Origin: a virus | Reading direction: 5' to 3' (one strand) | IMG/VR virus record: IMGVR_UViG_3300030012_001606 | Coordinates: 1 to 25,432 of that record | DNA length: 25,432 bases | Part shown: piece after piece, positions 1 through 5,142 of the stretch | Layout of the letters: each line of letters opens with the position of its first letter | Numbering within the stretch: the stretch's first letter is position 1 | Notes under the pieces: generated by a model | Seen by the model: only the letters and a program-made list of their open reading frames with translations | What the model was told of the DNA's origin: nothing | Databases searched by the model: none | Program-made: the position numbers and the translations under genes

Positions 1-1095
1 GTAAACCACCTTGGTAGTCAACATCCTCTTGGACCTTGTTGAAAGATTTCTCTTGTGAATACCACTGGCTACCTTGGCCCAAGCATTTCTTGAATCTCTG
101 TTCTCTTGCCCATCAATAGGAAATGGTGGTAACTCTTCGTCTTCTTTTGAAGGTAACCCCTCAACCTGTACATTGTTGTCCCAAGCCCATAACACTACAG
201 CCAATACATTCTGATTGATCTCCCAAGGCGTACGTTGGATGAGGTTAACAGCATCCATAGGAATCTTTAGTTTCTTTGGGTCCAGTGATCTTAAAAACTT
301 TTGGTCATGGCTTTTTATAAAAGGGAAACTTGGAGAGAATCCATCCTCCTCACTTGCCTTGTAACCCCCCTCCCACACTTGCTCCCAGTTTTCTGGAGGA
401 TCTATTGTCGGCATCCAAAAAGGATCAAGGATTGAATGATGGGTGTTGTAATTTTCTAGCCAATCAAGTGTCTCTTTGGTCGCTGCGACATAGCGAAGGA
501 TTCTTTTATTGTATGAGTTTTTGCGTATGTAAATATATTCAATCAGGCCAGTGGACACACGCAACAACTCAACTAAATTAGTGCCACAAGAAATCCTATC
601 CCTTCTGCTCCAGGGATCAAAGTTTTTCATGCCCTCCTTCTTTTCTTCGCTTCGCATAGACAACTGAATGTGCCTGTATTGGCTAGCCTTTGATCTTGTC
701 TTGGCTCCCTTGATGATACCCTTGCCCTTTGGGTTGGTCTTAACAAGGTAGGTACACATAACCTCTCGCTCTATGTACTTACCAACAGCATACGCAAGAG
801 ATGCCAAAGTCTTTTTTTTAGGTAACTCATCAAGCACAACCTTGAAGCATATAAAGGAAACCTTTTTCAAGTCGTAGCTCATTAGGTCACCTTTCCACCT
901 TGTAGGTCTTCCACCCTTTTCTTTTTTAAGAAGCTGCTTTACTCTTTTGTGAAACTCAGGCAACAACTCACGCATTATCTTTTGCCCTGCCTTTGATCTT
1001 GATATCTCATCATGGTCCCTTGCGCTCTCCCACTGCGAATTGTAACGGCCTATGCCAATCTCTGACATCTCTCTGTTCAGTTCACTTTGATCCAT
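1..1095 (-). CDS. T7-like single-subunit RNA polymerase, N-terminal part (runs off left edge)
   Basis: The minus strand reads open from an ATG at 1095 to base 1: 365 codons with no stop, and the gene continues outside the window. An in-frame TGA just upstream (1114-1116) supports this start; I see no clear Shine-Dalgarno sequence. The protein matches the N-terminal half of T7 RNA polymerase by motif order: DPWSRRDRISCG around 160-170 (T7 EAWSSWHKEDSI), PTIDPPENW then EGGYK around 229-246 (T7 CVVPPKPW...GGGYW), TPWEINQNVLAV around 289-300 (T7 TAWKINKKVLAV), and NAWAKVASG with a basic RSKR segment near the edge (T7 TAWKRAAAAV, KSRR). The catalytic palm and fingers are off the window and cannot be checked. 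This family transcribes phage middle and late genes from phage-specific promoters. The gene follows int and the attP core on the same strand, an unusual and probably regulatory arrangement. Confidence 0.93.
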   Translation of the reverse strand, partial: MDQSELNREMSEIGIGRYNSQWESARDHDEISRSKAGQKIMRELLPEFHKRVKQLLKKEKGGRPTRWKGDLMSYDLKKVSFICFKVVLDELPKKKTLASLAYAVGKYIEREVMCTYLVKTNPKGKGIIKGAKTRSKASQYRHIQLSMRSEEKKEGMKNFDPWSRRDRISCGTNLVELLRVSTGLIEYIYIRKNSYNKRILRYVAATKETLDWLENYNTHHSILDPFWMPTIDPPENWEQVWEGGYKASEEDGFSPSFPFIKSHDQKFLRSLDPKKLKIPMDAVNLIQRTPWEINQNVLAVVLWAWDNNVQVEGLPSKEDEELPPFPIDGQENRDSRNAWAKVASGIHKRNLSTRSKRMLTTKVVY

Positions 1096-1109
1096 AATTT
1101 TATTAGATT

Positions 1110-1177
1110 TATGTCAGGATTTTGTCAGTCGCAAAGGTTTTTCGCAGACAACATTTTCTAAATTGTCGGCTGACAAA
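1110..1177. repeat. Putative integrase arm-type sites, RNAP side of attP
   Basis: Copies of an octamer TTTGTCAG lie on the RNA-polymerase side of the attP core: TATGTCAG at 1110-1117, TTTGTCAG at 1121-1128 (11 bp further on, one helical turn) and an inverted copy CTGACAAA at 1170-1177. The inverted copy is part of a dyad, TTGTCGGCTGACAA, at 1163-1176. The same octamer with the same 11-bp phasing recurs on the other side of the core. By analogy with lambda-type attP, these could be arm-type integrase binding sites. The repeats are seen in the sequence; the function is inferred. Confidence 0.45.
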
Positions 1178-1220
1178 CCATTACAGGGCTTGAGTTTGAT
1201 GAGTTATTAAAAGAATGCGG

Positions 1221-1262
1221 AGAACCTAAATCTGGCGTGTCTACCTGTTCCACCACAGCCGC
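1221..1262 (-). other. attP core: 5' half of a tRNA-Leu(UAG) gene
   Basis: On the minus strand, 1262 to 1221 reads as the first 42 nt of a tRNA-Leu: acceptor strand GCGGCTG, TG, D-arm GTGGAACAGGTAGACAC, G26, anticodon stem CCAGA, loop TTTAGGT with anticodon TAG, then TCT. The stem's 3' strand should continue GG but reads CC, so tRNA similarity ends there and there is no T-arm or 3' acceptor strand. A tRNA fragment of this length directly downstream of a tyrosine integrase is the classic phage attachment core. A comparable 42-bp tRNA-Leu match beside int was reported for Prochlorococcus podovirus P-SSP7, and pelagiphages use tRNA sites. It is not a functional tRNA gene. Crossover probably occurs in or near the anticodon loop. 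Confidence 0.82.
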
Positions 1263-1293
1263 ATTTAACTTGTATCCCTTTTCCACCATACAT

Positions 1294-2424
1294 CTAAGCG
1301 AGTTTTTCTCCCTTATTTTTTTCTGAGGATTTGTCAGAGTATTCAGACATATTTGTCACCTTTTTGTCAGGAAACTCCAGAGCATTGTCTAAAGCGCAAA
1401 GTGCTTGCCTTAAATTGTGAGGCGCAAGCTTCGCATAACGCATCGATTGCTCGAGAGTTTTATGGCCCAACATACTCTGTACCAAAGGAATTGAGCCAGT
1501 CGCTTGTATGATCCTGGAGGCACATGTATGCCTTGTTAAATAAAAGACAAAATCTTTGTCAGTTGATCTGTTCATGTGACTTCTCACTTTATCCCACATG
1601 GATCTAATCCTTTCCTTGGTCCAGTACTTCCACAAATACTCTCGGTGTTGATTGTTCTTGTAAGCTAACAAAGCTCTACGAGTCAACGGCACAGTTCTTT
1701 GTTCTCCGTTTTTTGTATGAAACAAATCAACAACGTAACCAAGATGCTCATCCTTTCTTATGTGATGTGGTTTTATAAATCTAGATTCAATTGGCCTACA
1801 TCCAGTGTCCACTTGCCACGAAAAGAAATCACTAAAGTAATCTTCACCTTGCTCCTCAAGATAACTCAGTATCTCCATCTCTTCGTCTTTGGAAAAGAAA
1901 ATCAATCGCTCATTCTTTGTCTTCAAGAACTTGCTTTTAGGAAACTTAGGTTTTTTTGCAAGCAACGGAGGATCGTGGTCCACACAATAATTAAAGGCAG
2001 TACTAAGCGTTGCCAACTTCAAACGTATTGTTGCAGGTGCATTACCCGAATGCCTACACTCACTTACAAACTCATTTATCATGGTTGTCGTTATGTGCTT
2101 TATCTTTGTCTTAGGACCAAAAGCTTTCTCAAACATCTTTGAATGAGAGAACGCATTGTCCCAATTAGGTAACCCCTTCCAGTGCATTTCTAACACGAGA
2201 TCAAACATCTCTCTTAGGTTCATGTTGTCATCAGGGCCACTGCTTGCACCCTTAACACCTTGAACATCAAGACCATACTTTAATCTACCACGACTCTCTT
2301 CTTCCCACCTGGATGCGTCGGTTTCATTGTCAAAATACTTTCTGTACCTTTTGCCCGAATGCATGAAGTCTGCAAGATAAGATACAATTTCATTACGTTT
2401 GTTTCGTTGTGGACGAACTGCCAT
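1294..2424 (-). CDS. int: Tyrosine-family site-specific integrase
   Basis: A 376-residue tyrosine recombinase that would integrate and excise the phage genome at the adjacent tRNA-Leu-derived attP. An N-terminal arm-binding/AP2-like region (about 1-60) is followed by a SAM-like core-binding domain (about 68-150) and the catalytic domain. Visible catalytic residues are R210 (TGCRPIE), K238 (HTKNG), R298 in YLTRHT, H321 (MLGHK) and the nucleophile Y330 (MRYAKL). The first His of the usual HxxR box is Tyr295, a tolerated substitution. The ATG at 2424 is preceded by AAAGGAGGT (2433-2441), the strongest Shine-Dalgarno in the window. A consensus host-type promoter lies just upstream. The 3' end contains TTTGTCAG repeats that may be arm sites, and two GCATTCGGG motifs lie in the gene. 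The tail beyond about 355 is polar and probably disordered. Confidence 0.95.
   Translation of the reverse strand: MAVRPQRNKRNEIVSYLADFMHSGKRYRKYFDNETDASRWEEESRGRLKYGLDVQGVKGASSGPDDNMNLREMFDLVLEMHWKGLPNWDNAFSHSKMFEKAFGPKTKIKHITTTMINEFVSECRHSGNAPATIRLKLATLSTAFNYCVDHDPPLLAKKPKFPKSKFLKTKNERLIFFSKDEEMEILSYLEEQGEDYFSDFFSWQVDTGCRPIESRFIKPHHIRKDEHLGYVVDLFHTKNGEQRTVPLTRRALLAYKNNQHREYLWKYWTKERIRSMWDKVRSHMNRSTDKDFVFYLTRHTCASRIIQATGSIPLVQSMLGHKTLEQSMRYAKLAPHNLRQALCALDNALEFPDKKVTNMSEYSDKSSEKNKGEKLA
1330..1370. repeat. Putative integrase arm-type sites inside the int 3' end
   Basis: Three direct copies of the TTTGTCAG octamer occur at 1330-1337, 1352-1359 (TTTGTCAC) and 1363-1370, with start-to-start spacings of 22 and 11 bp, that is on one face of the helix. 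They overlap the last codons of int and face similar copies on the far side of the attP core. A lambda-like P' arm is the simplest reading; binding is not demonstrated. Confidence 0.45.
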
Positions 2425-2441
2425 TGCTGTTTACCTCCTTT

Positions 2442-2457
2442 GGTTAAGTTAAGTTAA
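2442..2457 (-). repeat. AACTT pentamer leader repeat before int
   Basis: The minus strand reads TTAACTTAACTTAACC just before the int Shine-Dalgarno. The identical 16-mer is found at 4576-4591 before another early gene, and shorter variants occur at 3767-3775 and 4159-4170. It lies at the predicted 5' end of the int transcript. Function is unknown. Confidence 0.7.
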
Positions 2458-2465
2458 ATAAAAAA

Positions 2466-2493
2466 CTAATACTAATTTAGTTTTGTTTGTCAA
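2466..2493 (-). promoter_or_regulatory. Putative sigma70-type promoter for int
   Basis: The minus strand has a perfect -35 TTGACA (plus 2488-2493), a 16-bp spacer and TATTAG (plus 2466-2471) as a 4/6 match to the -10. Transcription would start near 2458, about 34 nt before the int ATG. This suggests int can be transcribed by host polymerase independently of the upstream early genes. Inferred from consensus only. Confidence 0.5.
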
Positions 2494-2520
2494 TAAGTAG
2501 TTGGTTTTGTTGAATGAGGA

Positions 2521-2553
2521 GCAGGAAGAAAAGCAAAAAAGAAAACTTCCTGC
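2521..2553. other. Inverted repeat in int leader region
   Basis: A perfect 8-bp stem, GCAGGAAG (2521-2528) with CTTCCTGC (2546-2553), encloses an A-rich (plus) or T-rich (minus) 17-nt loop. It lies upstream of the int promoter and downstream of a small membrane gene. No U-tract follows directly on either strand, so I do not call it a terminator. Confidence 0.5.
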
Positions 2554-2598
2554 CCCCATTCGTTTTAACCTAACCACCAAATAACATATAGAAGTGAA

Positions 2599-2625
2599 CA
2601 TAGGTGAACTCCTAAAACACCTATG
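2599..2625. other. Inverted repeat just after small membrane gene
   Basis: A perfect 8-bp stem, CATAGGTG (2599-2606) with CACCTATG (2618-2625), has an 11-nt loop. It starts 8 nt after the stop of the 45-codon membrane gene. On the minus strand the loop contains AGGAG and the 3' arm contains ATG, so an alternative reading is a sequestered ribosome-binding site for a 50-codon frame whose product does not look like a protein. A transcript-stabilising or processing hairpin is more likely. Confidence 0.5.
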
Positions 2626-2632
2626 CTCGATG

Positions 2633-2770
2633 TTACTCAATGACGTTTGTATCTTTGCGCTCGTGAATATCTTTGTCAACATCACAAACGGAAAAAAATC
2701 TTAGGATCAATACGTTTAAAATAACCCATAAAATAATAACAAGTAACGCAATCATATCTTTCCTGTTCAT
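2633..2770 (-). CDS. Small single-span membrane protein (45 aa)
   Basis: A short minus-strand gene begins at ATG 2770 (MNRKDMIALL...) and encodes 45 residues. An internal ATG at 2755 would give 40 residues and has AGGAAAG about 5 nt upstream, so it may be the true start. Residues 7-27 are almost entirely V/I/L/A/F with one Trp and form one membrane helix; a polar, charged C-terminal tail (DVDKDIHERKDTNVIE) follows. It starts 6 nt after the stop of the DnaA-like gene, as expected in an operon. The function is not recognised. Small membrane proteins in phage early regions often act on the host envelope or in superinfection exclusion, but nothing here shows that. Confidence 0.6.
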   Translation of the reverse strand: MNRKDMIALLVIILWVILNVLILRFFSVCDVDKDIHERKDTNVIE

Positions 2771-2776
2771 TCAATA

Positions 2777-3151
2777 CTAAAGCACTATGTAATCAACCAG
2801 TCTATTTACATATGGCAACAACAAATGCCTCCTACCCTCAGTTGCCCGAATGCCCTCAAGATCATCAAGGGCCACTCCTACAAGCACCTTGTCTTGCCCG
2901 AATGCATCACAAACTTCTTCCAGGTTACAACCAAACTCACTCACTAATGTATAAATGATTATGTTTCTCCATCGGATTATGTAGTTCTTTTTTAGTTTCT
3001 TTATCTGGTCTGGAGAATACCCCGTCATTTCTGATGCACCCTTTAACATTGCATCAATCAGGCTATCAAGATCACCCGAATGCTTTTGCCCGAATGCATC
3101 TATGTTTTGTTCTTTTGTTTTTTGAGTTAGTGGTTGTTTTAATGTTTTCAT
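2777..3151 (-). CDS. DnaA domain IV-like DNA-binding protein
   Basis: A 124-residue protein whose residues about 45-122 resemble the C-terminal DNA-binding domain of bacterial DnaA. RWRNIIIYTLVSEF (60-73) aligns with the RQxAMYLxREL helix, and NLEEVCDAFG (76-85) with SLPEIGxAFG. The diagnostic DnaA-box recognition loop GRDHTTV is replaced by QDKVLV (86-91), so it probably does not read a standard DnaA box. The DnaA ATPase domain is absent. The first 40 residues are polar and contain DAFGQKHSGD, encoded by two GCATTCGGG motif copies; two more copies lie further along the gene. It sits among early genes upstream of int, where a lysogeny or replication regulator would fit. The fold assignment is by motif, not by search; the role is inferred. 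Confidence 0.62.
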   Translation of the reverse strand: MKTLKQPLTQKTKEQNIDAFGQKHSGDLDSLIDAMLKGASEMTGYSPDQIKKLKKNYIIRWRNIIIYTLVSEFGCNLEEVCDAFGQDKVLVGVALDDLEGIRATEGRRHLLLPYVNRLVDYIVL

Positions 3152-3165
3152 AAATATTTTATTTG

Positions 3166-3396
3166 TTAATCGTTTTCGGCAAGATCCAAGGGAAGCTCAA
3201 TGGCTTCTCCAATAATTTGATTACGTAAACTATCCATTGTGAAATCTTCGACCTCGCCTTTCCTGGGTGAAAGTTCTCCTGGTTCGGGACTTAAATTATA
3301 CTGTTTGAATGATACGAGCTTGCCAGAATGCTTTACGTATATTTTCTCGATGATGATCGGCAAGCCATTTGGCCTCAAAAATCTTATTATTTCCAT
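3166..3396 (-). CDS. Hypothetical early protein (76 aa)
   Basis: A 76-residue protein starting MEIIRFLRPNG. The frame stays open to a GTG at 3423, but that extension lies inside a terminator stem and its U-run, so the ATG at 3396 is the credible start. The N-terminal half looks like a small beta-rich domain (IIRFLRPNGLPIIIEKIYV); the C-terminal half is acidic, with SPEPGELSPRKGEVEDF. No family recognised. It is the first gene after the strong terminator at 3411-3445 and is followed 14 nt later by the DnaA-like gene, so the two probably form one unit. One variant copy of the GCATTCGGG motif (GCATTCTGG, encoding HSGK) is present. Confidence 0.68.
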   Translation of the reverse strand: MEIIRFLRPNGLPIIIEKIYVKHSGKLVSFKQYNLSPEPGELSPRKGEVEDFTMDSLRNQIIGEAIELPLDLAEND

Positions 3397-3410
3397 TTTT
3401 AAAAAAGACA

Positions 3411-3445
3411 AAAAAAGAACCACTTAAAACTAATTAAGTGGCTCT
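3411..3445 (-). terminator. Strong rho-independent terminator within early region
   Basis: On the minus strand, AGAGCCACTTAA (plus 3434-3445) pairs with TTAAGTGGTTCT (plus 3416-3427) in a 12-bp stem with one G-U pair and a 6-nt loop, directly followed by a T-run (plus 3411-3416) and a second T-rich stretch. It lies between the stop of the gene at 3458 and the ATG at 3396. It should halt most host-polymerase transcription from the early promoters before the DnaA-like and int genes. Confidence 0.85.
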
Positions 3446-3457
3446 TTGTTTAGATGT

Positions 3458-3754
3458 TTAGAATCTCGATTCAGCCTCCAGCATAGCCCTTGCATCGGCT
3501 AACGTCATGTCTTCGGAATAATGCCAAGCGTTCTGGTCTTCCAGAAATATAAAGTCATCTAAGAACGTTTGACTCGTAAATGAGTGAGCTAGTTTGTAAA
3601 CATCTTCGTCATTATTAAATCCGTACCATTCATTAAAAGGACTTGTACCACTTGTAATGGCGTAATGATAAGAATCTGCATTATCAAACCAATCAGGCGC
3701 ATATGGCCCTTGATGATATTTGAAATCAATTTCAGGAATTGTCATATTTTTCAT
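3458..3754 (-). CDS. Hypothetical early protein (98 aa)
   Basis: A 98-residue acidic, aromatic-rich protein (many W, Y, F, D, E). The ATG at 3754 is followed by a second ATG at 3745 (MTIPEI), and either could be used. I recognise no domain and see no signal peptide or membrane segment. It has an AACTTAACC tract about 13 nt upstream and is closed by the strong terminator that follows it. Small acidic early proteins in T7-like phages are often host-enzyme inhibitors, but there is no direct evidence for that here. Confidence 0.72.
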   Translation of the reverse strand: MKNMTIPEIDFKYHQGPYAPDWFDNADSYHYAITSGTSPFNEWYGFNNDEDVYKLAHSFTSQTFLDDFIFLEDQNAWHYSEDMTLADARAMLEAESRF

Positions 3755-3801
3755 TTATTTGTTTTAGGTTAAGTTTTTTTCTCAGTGTTAATAAACTGAA
3801 T

Positions 3802-3835
3802 ACAGCCAATCAAGTAACTAAACCTAATTGGCTGT
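3802..3835. other. Inverted repeat between early genes
   Basis: A perfect 9-bp stem, ACAGCCAAT (3802-3810) with ATTGGCTGT (3827-3835), has a 16-nt loop containing AACCTAA. There is no U-tract on either side, so a processing or stability hairpin is as likely as a terminator. It lies 10 nt after the stop of the gene at 3846. Confidence 0.55.
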
Positions 3836-3845
3836 CTTCTATTTA

Positions 3846-4139
3846 CTAACTACATTCAAATAAATCCTGGCATATAGCGTCAATACCTAGATTATCTTCA
3901 TAGCTCCAAACTTCGCTATCAGTTCCCCAATAGCCTTCCACTTTGTTGTACTGTGTATCAACCCAGATATTCGGGCCTCCAAAAGTTACAAGGATCCTTG
4001 CTCCGAGATATTCTTTTTTCTGGTTAACTATGTATTGAATATCAAGTGCATTATTTAACCAATCGGAAATATCTTCCTCCTCTTCTTCTGGTTTTTCTAT
4101 TCTATTTATTTGGTGTAGTACTTGGCTTTTAAGTTCCAT
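3846..4139 (-). CDS. Hypothetical early protein (97 aa)
   Basis: A 97-residue protein with a charged N-terminus containing an EEEEED run (about 19-24) and a C-terminal half with the pattern ILVTFGGPNIWVDTQYNKVEGYWG. This looks like a small beta-strand domain found in uncharacterised plasmid and phage proteins, but I cannot name the family with confidence. It starts at ATG 4139, with an AACCTAACCT tract about 20 nt upstream and no clear Shine-Dalgarno. It is flanked by inverted repeats on both sides, like its neighbours. Confidence 0.75.
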   Translation of the reverse strand: MELKSQVLHQINRIEKPEEEEEDISDWLNNALDIQYIVNQKKEYLGARILVTFGGPNIWVDTQYNKVEGYWGTDSEVWSYEDNLGIDAICQDLFECS

Positions 4140-4173
4140 AATATTATTCGGTGTTTTTAGGTTAGGTTAAAAC

Positions 4174-4202
4174 CAGTTAATAAGATTTATTCTTAATAAC
4201 TG
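4174..4202. other. Inverted repeat between early genes
   Basis: CAGTTAATAAG (4174-4184) and CTTAATAACTG (4192-4202) form an 11-bp stem with one mismatch and a 7-nt loop. On the minus strand it is followed by GTTTTAACC and then the AACCT tract before the gene starting at 4139. The pattern of hairpin, pentamer tract and gene repeats several times in this region. Confidence 0.5.
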
Positions 4203-4270
4203 AAACCTAGAAAGCTAATAATTAAACTAGCAATCCAGGGTTCAATAATTAAAAAAAGGAATATAAAAGT

Positions 4271-4348
4271 TTAGAAATATTTCTCTGATATTCCAGCAAT
4301 AACGCAAAGTATGCACGTTCCTATTAAGACGAGTAGTAAAAATGCCAT
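4271..4348 (-). CDS. Possible membrane microprotein (25 aa)
   Basis: A 25-codon minus-strand frame from ATG 4348, beginning MAFLLLVLIG and ending SEKYF, is almost entirely one hydrophobic helix with a short charged tail. It begins 4 nt after the stop of the preceding gene (4353), consistent with translational coupling. There is no clear Shine-Dalgarno. The length makes it uncertain; it would be the only gene in an otherwise empty 213-nt gap. Confidence 0.35.
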   Translation of the reverse strand: MAFLLLVLIGTCILCVIAGISEKYF

Positions 4349-4352
4349 TAGG

Positions 4353-4562
4353 TTAATTATTTTTTAGGAATTGTTTTAATATTGGCTGTATTTCTTTTTT
4401 ATCAATATAGCCTTTTTTAACAAGTGAGCAGATATAGGCATTAAATGACAAGTGATGATCATTTCTTAAATATTGTTCATCGCTACATAAATAGCCGTTT
4501 AAGTAAATATCTTCTACAATATCACTTGTGACGTTATCAAACGTAATTAGTTCTTTAGTCAT
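4353..4562 (-). CDS. Hypothetical early protein (69 aa)
   Basis: A 69-residue protein (MTKELITFDN...) that appears all-helical and ends in a basic amphipathic helix (LVKKGYIDKKEIQPILKQFLKN). No family recognised. An exact copy of the TTAACTTAACTTAACC leader repeat lies 13 nt upstream of the ATG, the same element that precedes int. The length and context fit a T7-like early gene product. Confidence 0.65.
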   Translation of the reverse strand: MTKELITFDNVTSDIVEDIYLNGYLCSDEQYLRNDHHLSFNAYICSLVKKGYIDKKEIQPILKQFLKNN

Positions 4563-4575
4563 CTTTTATTGAGTT

Positions 4576-4591
4576 GGTTAAGTTAAGTTAA
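4576..4591 (-). repeat. AACTT pentamer leader repeat, second exact copy
   Basis: The minus strand reads TTAACTTAACTTAACC, identical over 16 bases to the element before int at 2442-2457. It is followed by CAACTCAATAAAAG and the ATG at 4562. A possible -10 box (TATAAT, plus 4623-4628) lies about 35 bp upstream with only a weak -35. Confidence 0.7.
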
Positions 4592-4672
4592 TTAGGAGTC
4601 TTTTTTTAATTAAGACGATGCAATTATATGTAGGATAAAAACGAGCGCAAATAATTTTCTCTACTTTTTTCA

Positions 4673-4996
4673 TTAATTTTTAGTAATGTTCTTTTTATAC
4701 CTGGATAACTGGTTTTTTACGATTGGAATATAAAGAGAGTCGATGCAACGTATTAAGGCTTCCTCTGTATCTTCGTTGTTCAATAGATAAGAGAGGCCAC
4801 TTACAGCAAGGCAAGCGTGTAAAGATTCATGTAGGATTGTTTCAAGTGTTTCCTGGTTGCTTAAAGATTCTCTAATTGTGATAAGTTTTTTATCAATGTC
4901 ACAAAGTCCATAATCATTAATGGATTTGTATTGGATCTTGAACAACACTCCAGCAATCGATATGGATTTAGGTCTGTAAGTTTCTTTATCAGTCAT
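4673..4996 (-). CDS. Small HExxH metallopeptidase-like early protein (107 aa)
   Basis: A 107-residue protein with a zinc-peptidase signature HESLH at residues 56-60 (ETILHESLHACL), preceded by a strand-rich N-terminal part (SISIAGVLFKIQY; CDIDKKLITI) and followed by an acidic helix with NEDTEEALIRCI (about 74-85) that could supply the third zinc ligand (Glu78 or Glu79). This layout is typical of minimal gluzincin-like domains (SprT or ImmA/IrrE style) in phages. It is the first gene after the junction, hence probably the first early gene expressed. Possible roles are cleavage of a host factor or of a repressor; substrate and activity are unknown. The start at ATG 4996 lacks a good Shine-Dalgarno. 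Confidence 0.68.
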   Translation of the reverse strand: MTDKETYRPKSISIAGVLFKIQYKSINDYGLCDIDKKLITIRESLSNQETLETILHESLHACLAVSGLSYLLNNEDTEEALIRCIDSLYIPIVKNQLSRYKKNITKN

Positions 4997-5142
4997 TAAA
5001 TAGTTGAGTTGGTTGAGTGTGGTTACAAAGTGAATACGTTAGAAAACAAAAACGGCAACAATCAAAAAAGTACAGAAACAAAAGAAAAGAGAAAACCAGG
5101 CCCAATAATAACCCATCAGATAAAACATCTGGAGCAGATACT

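Larger units (their letters stand above)
2044..3331 (-). repeat. Dispersed repeat family GCATTCGGGCAA (7 copies, one orientation)
   Basis: Read on the minus strand, a motif with consensus ATGCATTCGGGCAA occurs at plus-strand positions 2044-2053 (GCATTCGGGT), 2351-2364, 2842-2853, 2894-2907, 3074-3083 (GCATTCGGGT), 3086-3099 and 3320-3331 (GCATTCTGGCAA). The copies at 2351, 2894 and 3086 share all 14 bases. All have the same orientation, the direction of transcription. They fall inside three genes and are translated in different frames (HSGK/HSGN, AFGQ, IRAT), so conservation is at the nucleotide level. A weaker copy (GCATTCGGAT) is at 5251-5260. I found no copies in the late region. Confidence 0.8.

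Noticed and set aside
1221-1262. A tRNA-Leu gene
   Set aside because: Only the 5' half is present; the 3' strand of the anticodon stem breaks after three bases and there is no T-arm or acceptor 3' strand, so it is an attachment core, not a tRNA.
2449-2685. A 78-codon minus-strand frame (and a 50-codon internal start with AGGAG) before int
   Set aside because: It spans both inverted repeats, the pentamer tract and the int promoter, has odd Cys/Ser/Phe-rich composition, and overlaps the better small membrane gene at 2633-2770.
3397-3423. N-terminal extension of the 76-residue gene to GTG 3423
   Set aside because: The extra codons consist of the terminator stem and U-run; the ATG at 3396 is the sensible start.
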